Positions 38,682-51,880 of a DNA stretch of 64,000 nucleotides are shown here, in pieces; positions within the stretch are counted from its first letter, which is position 1; the number at the start of each line of letters is the position of its first letter. The stretch lies in assembly GCA_964247055.1 (NCBI GenBank), contig OZ176054.1, forward strand, positions 10,044,001 through 10,108,000, in the 5' to 3' direction. The translations under genes and the position numbers were made by a program. Under the pieces are notes generated by a model. It was not told the origin of the DNA. It saw only the letters and a program-made list of their open reading frames with translations, and searched no databases. Origin of the DNA: Paragordius varius (lineage: Eukaryota; Nematomorpha).

Positions 38682-41597
38682 TAAGGTGACCAGACGTCTC
38701 GCTTTTGGCGGGGACAGTCCCGCTTTTTCACACTTTGTCCCGCGTCCCTCTACGTTTTTAAAATGTCCCGCTTTTTCACGATTATATAAAAAAATTTATT
38801 TTAATACAAATAATTTTCTTTTATCCGTTTAAATTTTTTATTTTTAAATTAATTTATTTTTTTCGAATTTATATCGTTGATTATACACTTTCCTTCCTAC
38901 TACTACTGTCATCATTATCAAAAAGCCAAGTTAGTACCACAAATCTCTAGATTAAAAGACAAATTGATACCACAAATCAGTACCTTACACGTTTATTCCA
39001 GAAAATTAAGGTAATATATTTATTATACTAATAGTAGTTTATAAATATGAGCAAAAAAAGAGGTTGTAAATTCAACGATGAATTAATGAAAGATTTTCCT
39101 TTTATCAAAAAAACGAAGAGTAAATCATTTGTTAAACTTATATGCGAGGGGGAATTCACCCTAGCACATGGCGGCAAGCATGATATTACAAAGCATATGG
39201 GAACACAGAAACATGAAAAATGTTTAGATATGGCGGCATCATCTTACAAAATGAGCGATTTTTTTCGAAAAACCGCTTTTGGAGAGGAAGAAAAGAATTT
39301 GGCACTAGCTGAGGGCGTGTTATCTTTTCACGCCGTTAATTACAATCATTCCTTTAGATCTATGGACTGTATCTCACAGGCTATTCGCACGTTATTCCAT
39401 AAAAAATTTAAATGTGCCCGTACAAAAGCTGAAGCCATTGTGTTTAAAAAGATTTGCTGAAAATTAATTTCTTATCCTATACTCTGATGCATCAAATCAC
39501 CATGAAACGAAATTATTTCCCACTTTAATAAGTTATTTTGATTCAGAAACCGGAGTAAAAATTAAAATTTTAGATTTAATTTCTCCACCCGATTTCCGAA
39601 ATAATATTTACATCAATAATGCATATTCTAGAAAAAAATAATTTAAAAGACAAAATCATCGCATATTGCGTTGACAACACCAATACGAACTTTGGTGGAA
39701 AAGCAAGGATGGGATCAAAACATATTTTTCATAAATTAACAGATAATCTTAATCGAAACATTATTGGCGTTAGGTGTGCAGCACATAAATACACAACGCT
39801 ATTCAATCAGCTGCTGATTTGTTACCCCTAGATGTGGAAAATGTAGTTGTAAAAATACATTCCTATTTTTATATATACACGGTACGTGTTGAAGCGCTTA
39901 AAGAATTCTGTGAAAATGCAGAAGCTCAATATCAAAAAATGCTTGAATATTGTAAAACTCGTTGGTTAGCTTTTGTGCCAGCTATCGAAAGAATTTTAAA
40001 AATGTATGATCCTTTAAAATCTTTTTTTATCACACAAATATCCTATAACTTTAAAAAAGTTTTTTGAAATTGATTCTTCAAAAATATGGTTAGAATTCTT
40101 ACATAATCAAGCTTCTCTCTTTCAAAATGTTATTAAATTAGAAGGTAATATCGGCAATCTAAGTAACTAATGAAGTTAATAACGTAAAATTTCAATGTCA
40201 CGAAAGGTTAGAAATCATTTTATACCATTAATCGTCAGCAAAATTATGTATAATTTAGAAAATCAAGGCTTAATAAATCACCAAGATATCCTGTACCATA
40301 TAAAAATGTTTTATACAAACATAAAGATTATTTGGAAGACTGGACGGTGCAATTCACTGAAATTGATCATTTTCATTGGATGACACTCAAACCAGAATTC
40401 AATTGGTGCGATGTTTAAAAATCATTGATTACATCTGCATCTCTCCAAAATTCCCAAAAAGTAATCTTTCAGAGAATGATCTTTTTTCTGAAGTATCATT
40501 GGCTAAAACACATTAATGAAAAAATTAAATTATAGACAACAGAAAAAAATACAGTAGAAAAGAAATGGTTAGAATTATTCCATCATTTTGAAACAAACTA
40601 TGTTCCATAAAATAATGTTTTAATAATTGTGGAATTTGCACTATCTTTACCGGAAACAAACGCTGCTACTGAGCGCGTTTTTTCCACAGTAAATCAGGTG
40701 TGTCGGAAAAATAAATTTAAATAATGAAACTTTAAAAGCCTTTTTATCCAAATATAATTTGACGAATTCTTGTGAAGACTTCTACAATATTTTAAAAAAG
40801 GATGACAATCTGCTAAAACGCATTCACTCAAATAAAAAATATACTAAGGAATACAATATTTTTTTATATTTATGATGTACTAGCGTAAATCTCGTGCTGC
40901 TACGCAGCCCGAGGAAGTTTTTCGGATTTCTGGGGGGGGGGGGGGCTATATGATAAAGTTACAATAAAAGGATCCGCATATGTGGATTATTTCGAAACAT
41001 TAATTAATAGCTATGATCTAATAGGAAGAAAACGGTGCATTCATACTAATATGTTGTTTACTTGGGCGGAAAATAGATTCATAAAATTATTTTTGTGGAC
41101 TTAGTTTTTTGAAAAAATGGCATTTTACGGGGGGAGCGGGTAAAAAGAGGGCCTTAATTAAAAAGGCGAGACTATTATGTTCGGCGTAATCAAAAATAAT
41201 AAACAAAAATCATATTTGAAATTGAATGGTCCAACACGTTCTCCGGAAAATTGTCTAAAAGACACGATTTTTGTGGACTTCTGTTTTCAAAAAAACCCGT
41301 TTTTTACACGGAGTGGGCCCGAACTTGGGTTCTGATTCAAAAAAGTGCGAAGCTATTGTCGGGGCATTTATAAATGATTATATTTTTTCGACATTTGGAT
41401 TTGAATGGGTCTACCGGTTTTCCGGAAACAGATTACAAAGCCAGCATTTTCCATTTTTATAAATATATAGATTTGTGTTAAAAATAAATAAATATTACAA
41501 TAATTTTTTGTATAAAAATTTTTGGTTGTACCCCCCATGCCTTCCCCCCTTTCTCAGATTTGTCCCGCTTTTTCCTTCAATAAATCTGGTCACCTTA
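38682..41597 (+). mobile_element. hAT element, family B, copy 2
   Basis: Ends TAAGGTGACCAGACGTC and, inverted, TAAGGTGACCAGATTT; flanking 8-mers CCTATTGT (38674-38681) and CCTATGGT (41598-41605) differ by one base. Plus-strand transposase pieces start at 39047 (MSKKRGCKFNDELMKDF, then a zinc-finger-like part with HGGKHDITKHMGTQKH), continue with DKIIAYCVDNTNTNFGGKA (39650-39710) and the dimerisation motif LPETNAATERVFSTVN (40645-40695). Frameshifts and stops break the frame. A Helitron (40880-41471) lies just past the coding part. Confidence 0.9.
40880..41471 (-). mobile_element. Non-autonomous Helitron, copy D
   Basis: Minus-strand start TCTATATATTTATAAAAA (41471), 3' hairpin GCTGCGTAGCAGC and end ATTTACGCTAG (40880), inserted between A and T. 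592 bp with a G run of about 12 near 40934. The undisturbed target (ATGTATTTCTG) is present in hAT-B copy 1 near 12738, proving both boundaries. Confidence 0.9.
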
Positions 41598-41862
41598 CCT
41601 ATGGTAAAAGGACATCTATGTCGAGAAAAAGGAAATTAAATGGTATGTAGGTTGTTTATTTTCACTAAAAAAATCTGCCTCTTATTTTTGCTGTTTATTA
41701 TTCGTTAAATTACCACCAAATTCGAATGGAAAATACCCCACGGTTTATTTTTTTTCCATTTTTAATGCGGATAGATCATTTATATTAAATTTATCAAAAC
41801 TTTTGCTTTTTTAAAGTTTCTATTCCGGTATATTTGGAAATTCCCATACTCAAAAATACCTT

Positions 41863-42048
41863 TATTAAAAAAATTAAGCTGAAATGCGTACAAATATAAA
41901 AAATATATATTTTAATTTTCGACTTCTATAGTAAAGTCTTTATCGAGTCGAAAATTAAAATATATATTTTTTATATTTGTACGCATTTCAGCTTAATTTT
42001 TTTAATAAATTTCATAAATACAATGCGTAATTCTCTCAATTTTAATAT
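41863..42048. mobile_element. Hairpin element with about 11-bp target duplication, copy 2
   Basis: Flanked by AAAAATACCTT (41852-41862) and AAAAATACTTT (42049-42059). Inside, 57-bp arms starting TTAAGCTGAAATGCGTAC form a near-perfect inverted repeat around a loop of about 20 nt containing TATAGTAAAGTCTTTATCGA; one end carries GAGAGAATTACGCATTG as in copy 1. Opposite orientation to copy 1. Confidence 0.75.
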
Positions 42049-42059
42049 AAAAATACTTT

Positions 42060-43090
42060 GTTTAGTTAAAAACGTATCCTAATTTTAAAAATAAAAAAGA
42101 AAAAACCAAATGCTAATTTAAACTCAAAATTAGTCCTATGACCAGTCTAATAAAACGAGAATCAAAATAAATATTTATTATACCTTTTTTGCAAATACAT
42201 CCCTTCCATACTCCTCTTCCTTTAAAATTAAGTCTCTGAATTTTTTAAGTATTTTTTCGGGTAGGGTACGAGAGCGCATAACATTGATTGTCATAATTAT
42301 TATACATTATAGGTTAATATGGTCCTTGGGTCGAGCTCTATTATGTAAAATATCTTTCTGCACTCTAACGCGATTTGTAAAAGCTTAAAGCTCTACAAAT
42401 AAGTTTATTGCATACCCTTAATTGTGTTAAGACGCTTTTATTTAGCTTTGAGCCTATAAATGTGCATTTTCGCAAAAAGTTCATATTAAGTCGCTAAATA
42501 TTTCACATTTTGGCCAAGAAAGCAAAAAATCATAGGAATTTTGAAACATCATTTTTAGAGTAATTTTTTATTCAAAAAAATAATTTCATCACTACTTTCC
42601 ACTATTTATTTGCATTTACATGTTGGTTTTGAAAGATATTTTTGGATAACGGTTAGCATTTAATAAACTTCAATGCGCTTCATGTCAAGCTTTTATATTT
42701 GTGTCGACCCCAACAGTAAAATTTGAAGCCATAATTTTGAAAACATGTAATAGCGTTTAACACCATTAATCTTGGGTCATTTTTCAAGTCTGATGAAAAT
42801 ATACAATTCATGATTTTATACCATATATATTTAAAAACTGCAATCTGGGGCCTTTCAGACTTTTATAAATATAAAATCAGCCGCTAGATATTAAATGATT
42901 TTTTATTAAATAAAAATTAAACTTGCAAATATTATGACAAAAAATAATTAGGAATTGTTTTTGATTAGACTTAGACCGAAAAACTCTACTAAACTGCATT
43001 CGAATAAATTTAATTTTTAAACGTAGGTTCTAAACCAAATTTATGGCCCCTCTTAGATGGGCTAATTCCTTAATAAATGCGCGCTGAGAT
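42060..43090. other. Gene-free interval
   Basis: AT-rich DNA with scattered short words shared with the 43400-44700 repeat region. Nothing else recognised. Confidence 0.4.
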
Positions 43091-43094
43091 TTTA

Positions 43095-43395
43095 CGATGA
43101 ATGAATGAATGTCAGCCTAGTTGATTATTCATCTTCCTGAACTCTATGGACACGTTTTTAGGTTGATTTGTCAGTGGATAAGTTGATCAGATTGGAGATT
43201 GTAAGGTCGGTGTCCTCCATTAATTGTTACTATCTTTTTCTGGGCCTGGCTCTTTTTCTCATACCCTCTACCTGGCTCAGTATAAGTGTTTCCAATTTAT
43301 TATTACGAACGTGTCCAAAGTAGCTTGGTCCCAGTTTTTTTATATTGCAGCAATAGGTCTGGGGGTTTATTGTTTGCAAATCAATTTATCAGATA
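43095..43395 (-). mobile_element. LINE 3' fragment (reverse-transcriptase C-terminal region)
   Basis: Minus-strand pieces read YFGHVRNNKLETLILSQVEG, then RKRARPRKR, then HRVQEDE and STRLTFIHSS in shifting frames. This is the FGH-(x)n-EG-K-RGRPR tail that follows the RT domain in arthropod endonuclease-RT LINEs. No RT core or poly-A tail recognised; 5'-truncated and decayed. Confidence 0.7.
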
Positions 43396-45100
43396 GTTTG
43401 TCTAAAAAACACCATTTTTATTAAATTCCATGTTCTAATCATTTATATTACCTCAGATTTTTGATTTAACAATGTGGGCTTCAAATTTAAAATGATTTTA
43501 CTTTAATAAATCTACAAAACGTCTTTTAGTCAAAAGTAGGCGATAAAAATGTTCAGCATCATCGAATATAGAAAATTTTATAAAAATCTTGGATTATTTT
43601 TTTTGTTTCCACGATGCTTCAAAACTTGTTAAAACTCGCTTTGCTTTAAATTAAATTTTAAGCAAAAATTTTTTCGGAAAAGTTTATTCATGTCAAAACT
43701 ATAGAGCATATTAAAATTTTTTATTGCGCATTATCGGCATTTTTGTGTTTATTTTTAAAAAACTTACCCATTTTAGACGGGTACTTTCGGATCCAACTTC
43801 TTAATAATTTATAAAAATATTGTTTATCTTTTTATATATAGTTTTATATAAATAGATATTTTTGGAATGAAGCATTTAGCTATCATCAAAAATTAATATT
43901 TAGCAAAATGTGGGCAGATTTCGCCAATTTGTGATATTAAGGAGTTATTAAAAGTAGATAACCCTCTTACACCCCTACCTAAAATCAAAAGCACAATTAA
44001 AATATGTTAAATTTATATATCAAAAATATTTCATCAGGAGGAAGAGTGTTTATGTGTGCTTCAACAAATTCTTACCAAAATTTCTAATGTTTCCTCATCA
44101 AAATAATTAAACATATATCAAATTTTAAATATTTAAATTTATATAAATGTTATTAATTGTCTGCTATTTCTATTATTAGTAATAAAATATAGCTTATAAA
44201 TCGTATAAAAATACTTTTTTGTCATTTTTATCACGGTTTTCAAAAATATCTTCATATCGCCGCATTAAAAGCGCTATATTACACTGCACCCACGTCTTCT
44301 TTTTTACATAAATTTAACAAATTTTGAAAGCGAAGCGTCATTAAATTAAAACTTGAAGCGCTAGAATAGTTAAGCGTCATCGAATTATACGGAAATTTTT
44401 TTTTAATATAAGCGTTGCGATACCGTTTCCATCATGACTTAAAATAGCATATATTCGCTTCATCAAAATTTTGTTAAAAAATATGCATTTTTAATAGTTT
44501 TTATACTTTATATCAAAATTTAGCATATTTTAAATTTTAATTGGACAATGCGAGTATTTTTGCTTGAAGAAGATTAGCCCATTTTAGAATAGCAGAAAAT
44601 TTGAGGCTCTCGGAGCTTATATCTCAAATTTAGAAATTAACAATATTGTTTTGCTTTTTACATGCAGTTTATAATATATTTCATTATTTTTAGGAATGAA
44701 GCCCCTGTTTCACTAAAAAATTTTTATATAAAAAATTTGCGCAAATTTTGCCATTTTCTGATATGGATATCTTACCACAAATATATATATATATATATAT
44801 AATTCATAAATCACCCAGGGATAAAGCCAAAACCATGATAACTGATACATTTTCCTATCTGATTATATATATATATATATTTCTTCAGTTATTTTTTATG
44901 GACATTGTTTCAGATTTTCTTATATTACAAGGTGCAGTAAAATGCTTTATTTTATAAATATATAAAATTTGTTAGCTAAAATCTGCAGAATAAATATCAA
45001 AAACGCAGTAATTTAATTCTCTATTAGCCAAATCAAAAATCCCATTCTTGTTGCACATTGGAACTAATATGCAACGCGATTAAACTTTTCGCTAACATAC
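43396..45100. repeat. Degenerate dispersed repeat region
   Basis: Contains CATCGAATATAGAAAA (43560), GTTTCCATCATGACTTAAAA (44425) and AAAAATATGCATTTTTAA (44470), which recur at 23440-23960 and, more loosely, at 62270-64000. (TA)n runs near 44780 and 44865. No coding frame with support. Confidence 0.5.
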
Positions 45101-45107
45101 CATTTGC

Positions 45108-45727
45108 ACTTAAAGAGTGTCCTTAAACACTTCAAGAGTGTGTTAAACACTTCAAGAGTGTCCTTAAATATTTCAAGTTGGTCCTTTAACACTTCAAGTT
45201 GATCCTTGATCACTTCAAGTTGGTCCTTTAACACTTCTTTGTCCTTAAAATTTTTATTTTTACTTAATCATAATTTTTGCATTTTTATTTTATTATTATT
45301 TAACCTAATTTTCTTTATTTTTTTATTTAGTTAAAAATAAAAATATTCAAAAACCACTTTTTTGTTTCAATCTATTTTATTCCAATTTAACAAAATTATT
45401 AACTTTTAAATGTTTTCAATAAAAAATTTTAAATAATATCCCAGAAAACTTATATGTTTTTTAATTAAGTGTTGAATTCTTATAAATATTTAAAATAATT
45501 TTAAGAAATCTATAAAGATATACGGTGATAAACTTATATTAAATATATAAATTAATTTAAAAACAATAAAAGAAATGAATAAAATACGTATTTGATTATA
45601 AAAATTAAAAACCAAACAAAAAATCAAAGGACCAGCCTAGTGTTCAAGGACCAACTTGAAGTGTTCAAGGATCAAATCGAAATGTTCAACTTGAGGTGTT
45701 GAAGGACCTCTTGACGTGCTAATCGTA
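45108..45727. mobile_element. Foldback element, type alpha, complete copy
   Basis: Left end TACCATTTGCACTTAAAGAG, then six 20-21-bp units around AACACTTCAAGTTGGTCC (45120-45245). The right arm carries inverted units (GGACCAACTTGAAGTGTTC) and ends GTGCTAATCGTATA, a decayed inverse of the left end. Non-coding centre. Confidence 0.85.
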
Positions 45728-45809
45728 TATCAGAAAAGTGTTTCCGTCGATCAACAATTTTACATGCTACCTCATACACTTGTTCCAGTTAGTAATAATC
45801 GTTTAATAA

Positions 45810-48800
45810 CACTGTGACACAACTTTTTCTGGGCATGAATTTTTAAATATTTTCTGATTCCTTATGGTATTGTGATCATATTTACGTAAAAATTTTTTTA
45901 CTTACCCAGGTCGTTTTCGAGATATGGGACTTTTTCCATATTTGGACATATTTATAATTTTCTCGTTTTATATCTTTTTCGCTAAGTAAACAAATAATAT
46001 GTGGCTTAAAATACAAATTTTATTATAGACCATCAATTTTTTAAAATAAAAAAAATTAACTCAAAATATTCAATACTTTTTGTTACAGGGGGCAAAAACC
46101 CTCAAAAACGGGGGAAGTTAACATTTTTTGGCACAAATATTTTTCATCATCTTATTAAATGGAAACACATTTTATTTTATGTTCTTGGATGTTAATAATG
46201 TTTGTTTAATTATAAATATCATTGTGTAATAGCTTTGTGGACTTTAATTTTTAAAAATAAATTTAATTTTTACAGCTTTTTTGCTGTTTTTTTTATGTAA
46301 AAAATGATTTAATTTACTCAGCTGCATATAATATATTCTTTATTTCATATGATATTTTTAAATATTTCCCACACCTAAATATACTCTATATCAGCTTTTT
46401 CATCAAGAATATATTATTATATACCCAAAATGTACAAAAAATATAATACCCAAGTATATATATCTATATATATATATATTTATAAATTTAAGATGGACAA
46501 AAATATTGTTTGCCATATATGTGGGCAATACACAAAAAAACTATTAGTATAAACATTACCACTTACATAAAAAAACTATTTTGTTATATTATGGGGAACC
46601 TAGATTTGGGTCCCGAACACCAATGCAACCCAAAGAAAAAGCGGCATAGATGCATTGCGAACTTTTTCTCAAAATTTTTTAGGAAATTTAAAAATAACTA
46701 CCTGGAAATAGTTAATCGACTCTTTCTATAGGATGGATATGTCTGTTATAATACACATGTTACTTAAACATTTATATTCTTTTTTATCCAAAAATATAGG
46801 ACGCCGCATGAATCCAAAGCTACATATGGTGAAATTTCATTGTGTTCTCAAAGACGCCAACAGAAAGAGCCAAGGGACATAATTTTGAATCTTTCGAAAA
46901 AACTATTGAAATAATATAAATTTAATTTGCAATTATATATATAATAAATAAATTATTATTTTATTTTACTTTCATTTAAAATCAAGATAGATTAGTGTCT
47001 TTTCCAAAATATACACTTTTAATATTAACTCTAATTGAAGCATTTAATGAGGATTTGCGTCTAATTCAATATATAATTCTCATTGAAAGTGTACGGGGTT
47101 TTAATTGAGATGGACGAGGCTTTTGACAGGATTCCTAGATAATCTATTTGGTAAAGTCTCCGTCTAAAAGGTCCCAGAAAGTTATATCAAGTTGTTACAA
47201 ATAATGTACGAATCACACACCTCCAGGATTAAAACTCCAAGAAGGCTTATAAGAGCTCTTTTCAATAAAGCAAGGAGTCTACGAAGGTCATCACTCAGCC
47301 CCTTATTGTTTATAATTTGTATGGACGAGATAGCCAAGGTCGTTAATGTATGCAAATGACAATGATCTTGTCTGATTCATTGGCTGAGTTAAAGCAAACG
47401 GTAAACAGATGGGTCATTATACTGAATCAATACGGTGTGAAAGTAAACAAAGCAAAAACCGAACTTATTACTTTTGAGGGTCCACAACTTGAAATGAAAG
47501 TAGTTGGGTTCTGAAGGGTAAAGAAAGTTGCAAATATTTGGGGGCAAGTTAAGTTCGGTTGGATCGTTGACGGATGATATTTATTTAAAAATAAAGAGCA
47601 GTTGGATAAATTGCAAAATTTCAAGCCTGTTGATCTATTGATGTTAGAGTGAAAGGTAAGATATACAGTTCAGTTGTTCAACCCACAATGATGTATAATT
47701 CACAGACCTGGGGTGTCAAAAAATCAGAAGAAAGACATTTCAACGTGACTGAAATGAAATGCTTAGAATGATGTGTGGGGTAACTAGAAAGGACAGAATC
47801 GAGAATAGATATATTTATGGGAGCAAGATATTAAACCAATAGTGGAAAGAATGTCAAAAATAGTGTACGTTGGTTCGGGCACATTGAAAGGAGAGATTCT
47901 AATTATATTGCAAAAATAATTGATAGTCATATAGTTGAAGGAAAACGAGGACGTGGGTGGCCTAAATCGAAATGGGTATTCGGTAAAAAGAGTTAGCAGA
48001 ATACGAGCTTAATGCAGAAGACGCCATAGCTAGACTACTATGGCGAGACAGGTTGTATAAAATGACCGCTCTCACGAGTGAAAACATGTAATTTAATTCT
48101 TCAATTAATTAAAGTGAATATTAACTAAAGTGTATATTTTGGTCAAAAATACACTAATCTATCTTGATTTTAAATGAAAGTAAAATAAAATAATAATTTA
48201 TTTATCACATATATAATTGCAAATTAAATTTATATTATTTCAATAGTTTTTTCGAAAGATTCAAAATTATGTCCCTTGGCTCTTTCTGTTGGCGTCTTTG
48301 AGAACACAATGAAATTTCACCATATGTAGCTTTGGATTCATGCGGCGTCCTATATTTTTGGATAAAAAAGAATATAAATGTTTAAGTAACATGTGTATTA
48401 TAACATACATACCCATCCTATAGAAAGAGTCGATTAACTAATTCCAGGTAGTTATTTTTAAATTTCCTAAAAAATTTTGAGAAAAAGTTCGCAATGCATC
48501 TATGCCGCTTTTTCTTTGGATTGCATTGGTGTTCGGGACCCAAATCTAGGTTCCCCATAATATAACAAAATAGTTTTTTTATGTAAGTGGTAATGTTTAT
48601 ACTAATAGTTTTTTTGTGTATTGCCCACATATATGGCAAACAATATTTTTGTCCATCTTAAATTTATAAATATATATATATATATACTTGGGTAATATAT
48701 TTTTTGTACATTTTGGGTATATAATAATATATTCTTGATGAAAAAGCTGATATAGAGTATATTTAGGTGTGGGAAATATTTAAAAATATCATATGAAATA

Positions 48801-49347
48801 AAGAATATATTATATGCAGCTGAGTAAATTAAATCATTTTTTACATAAAAAAAACAGCAAAAAAGCTGTAAAAATTAAATTTATTTTTAAAAATTAAAGT
48901 CCACAAAGCTATTACACAATGATATTTATAATTAAACAAACATTATTAACATCCAAGAATATAAAATAAAATGTGTTTCCATTTAATAAGATGATGAAAA
49001 ATATTTGTGCCAAAAAATGTTAACTTCCCCCGTTTTTGAGGGTTTTTGCCCCCTGTAACAAAAAGTATTGAATATTTTGAGTTAATTTTTTTTATTTTAA
49101 AAATAAATTGATGGTCTATAATAAAATTTGTATTTTAAGCCACATATTATTTGTTTACTTAGCGAAAAAGATTTAAAAACAAGAAAATTTTAAATATGTC
49201 CAAATATGGAAAAAGTCCCATATCTCGAAAACGACCTGGGTAAGTAAAAAAATTTTTTACGTAAATATGATCACAATACCATAAGGAATCAGAAAATATT
49301 ATGAAAAAACGCTCCAGAAAATTGACCCCATATTTTGTCGCACAGTG
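45810..49347. mobile_element. 3.5-kb element with about 1.2-kb inverted arms around a LINE fragment
   Basis: Ends CACTGTG and, inverted, CACTGTGCGACAAAAT, flanked by TAATAA on both sides (45804-45809, 49348-49353). The arms (45810 to about 47010, and about 48149 to 49347) are nearly identical except at microsatellites and in the outer 50 bp. Each arm encodes remains of the same peptide, beginning MDKNIVCHICGQYTKK, with an in-frame stop, so a zinc-finger-bearing protein may once have been coded. The terminal heptamer is compatible with CACTA/Chapaev-like (CMC) elements, but without a transposase I leave the class open. Confidence 0.75.
47100..48090 (+). mobile_element. LINE reverse-transcriptase fragment in the core of the palindromic element
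   Basis: Plus-strand pieces read EMDEAFDRIPR (47109), ALFNKARSLRRSSLSPLLF and IICMDEIAK (47245-47340), QTVNRWVIILNQYGVKVNKAKTE (47400-47460), YLGAS-like text at 47530, NEMLRMMCGVTRKDRIENR (47755-47805), and VEGKRGRGWPKSKW (47935-47975). These are RT domain motifs and the C-terminal tail of an endonuclease-RT LINE, in order. Numerous frameshifts. It fills almost the entire space between the arms. Confidence 0.82.
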
Positions 49348-49383
49348 TAATAAATAAAGCTGTGTAATAGACCTCTCAAAATA

Positions 49384-50460
49384 CTAGATAACAAATTTTT
49401 CTGTCATTTGAGCTTTTCAAATTTTATGATATTACCATGTTAACAGTAAATATGAAATAGAAATTATAATTTCCCCTAAGAATTTTGTATAATTTGATTT
49501 TAAGATAATGCGCTCTCTTTACCAATATTTTATTATAAAATGTTTTTTTTTAAATTTCTAACAAATGCCCAATGTACCTTAATATTTTTATCGATAGTTA
49601 ATATTGGACATATGAAGCGAACCTGGTAAGCGAGAGTGTTTTTCTTATTTAATATAATAAAATTAAAACCTTGTGTAGATAGCATGAATGTTAAAAGATA
49701 ACAGAAATTTTATTAGATTAAAACACTTATTTATTGCTTTTTCATCCAAAACCCTTTTAAATTTTTTTCTTTAATAACCATCTCATCAATATTAATATAA
49801 GAGGCTTTTAGTATCAAAATTTCAAAGATTAAAAACAAAGTTTAATGTATTAATCTTTAATAGTCATTTTTTATAACTTACAGTTATAACTATACATTTT
49901 AATATCCAATAGGTAAAATATTTTTGATAATAATAATTTTTATCAAAAAAGCAAACCAAATGCTTTTCAAAGATTTTTATAAATTTTATATTAACGCGAT
50001 TCAGATTTTATTATTGACCCTTACACTTTTAAACCATTTTCGATTTTCTCTCATTTAACACTTAGTCGTCAAATAAAATTATTTATGGCAAAATTCACTG
50101 TAAGCTATCTCATGCAAAATTTTTTTTACCACAGTATATATAATATATATATATATATATATAACTACATGCAATAATAATACCCTTTTTGTTGTATATA
50201 CTATTTGGCAATAATTAATAACTCTCTAGCAATTTATACTTACTCATACTGTAAATCATCGAATTTTCAAACCGCATTTTTGCTTGTGGAAATGCATTGA
50301 TATAAAATAAATGGTAAACTTTTATTTTTGAAAATTTCGAGTCTAATATTAAATATTGGCCAAAAATTATCGATAAACCCTAATAATAAAAATTCTTAGG
50401 AGTTGGACCAATTTTTTTCATATATCACAATTGAAGTCCTTATGAAGCAATTACCTATTT
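49384..50460. repeat. Dispersed repeat starting CTAGATAACAAATTTTTCTG, copy 1
   Basis: Collinear with 53448-53956 plus 56392-56968 (shared words AACAGTAAATATGAAATA, CTCATCAATATTAATAT, GATAATAATAATTTTTAT, GGCCAAAAATTATCGATAAA). About 1.1 kb, non-coding. The right end has decayed. A (TA)n run lies at 50130-50162. Confidence 0.65.
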
Positions 50461-51880
50461 AAAAAATTATTTCGGGAAAATTATATATATTTTAATAAAT
50501 ATCTCAATTCTGGGGTTGTGTCCGGCATAACTTTGCAGAGAGGGCTTTTTATGTGGCGCATTTCACATAGTATGGGTTTACATAAGAGATAATAAACTGA
50601 ATTTCTAGTCAATGAGAGAAATGATTTCATTTCCTCTAGTCTTATGAACTTTACAATTCTGTTATTTATCTCAAAGTGTCAAAAATATAAATCTTATAAT
50701 TTTTTATTGTGCCAAATACAATAGACTTACCATCAACACGCAGCGGCACAGGACCATCTGTGATTTATGCGGTTCGTGAGTTTTGAAGTCGAAATATGCA
50801 AAAATTTTTCCCGAAATCTTAGAAAAAATAGATATTTTTTGAATTTTTATACTAATTCAATCCAATTGGCAAGAAATAGAAAAAAATTGTTAGATTGCAT
50901 TTGCAGTCTTGTGTTGCAAAGCTAGATTTGAAATGTGGCCCGCGAAGCCATTTGTATTAAACGTCTGTTAGATAAACAAAGGTATAAAATGTAATATTTA
51001 TTCGGTTTTTTTGTGCTTTATATATACTATTTTTAGGTGAACACATCAATAAAATTTCGAGTTACAAAGGATATGATATTTACATAGTACAAAAAATATA
51101 AAAATAAGACAATGCAAATCTCACAGAAAATTATAATATACAAACAAATTATATATTTAAAATTTGCATGTAACAACGTCCCAGATTTAAATTATTCATT
51201 TTCCTCTTATCTATTTTGGTACCTTCTATAGGATTAACCGTAACAGCAACCATATAAAAACGAATCTGATGTGTGAGATTTTAGAAAGGTTTCGGTTTTG
51301 CTTGAAAAAAACCACTTGGATCCTGTTATAGATTTTTAACGGCATATTTAAATCAGTTCTACTTTTTTCGCCCTGGTTTGAAGCCATGTTTTAATTATTA
51401 ATGGCTACGACGAATTTCAACAACAGCTGATTGCTGAAAAGATGTTTTTCTTTGGGGTTCACAAATAGATCTTATTACTCGATTTTGAAAGCTACTAGTT
51501 GTTTAAATCACAAATATCTTTTTTTTTCAAACATACCTCCATACGGTATGTTTTTCGCGTAAATTAAAGCTTAAGCATTATATACAAATAATATTTTATA
51601 TCTGATTACGCTTTTGAATAGAAAAAAAAATCGTTATATAATAATGACATCATATTAGATATTTACTATATACAAGCCATAAATATGATGTAAACTTACA
51701 TGGGTGATTTCTATATAATTATCAAATGAAGGTCAAAAGATTGCCATACTCCCTAACGCATTTAATATTTTGCTTAATCAGTAATTTTTTTCATCATTTA
51801 AAGCAAATATTGATCGACGAAAACATCGATATAGAGCCTGGATATCTGTAAAATATATCATAAAATTTTTATTTCACGCA
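50461..51880. other. Gene-free interval; 5' flank of the next gene
   Basis: 50930-50975 carries hAT-like MITE end words (GTGGCCCGCGAAGCCATTTG). The rest is AT-rich, with the upstream region of the gene starting at 51881. No other feature. Confidence 0.4.

Noticed and set aside
45810-45816. CACTGTG ends as evidence for a Transib/RAG-like transposon
   Set aside because: The heptamer resembles RAG signals, but there is no 5-bp duplication, no nonamer and no transposase. The match is too short.
45810-49347. Palindrome as a pure assembly artefact
   Set aside because: The arms differ at microsatellites and in their outer 50 bp, and the flanks carry TAATAA, which a mirror artefact would not produce. 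Long-read confirmation is still wanted.
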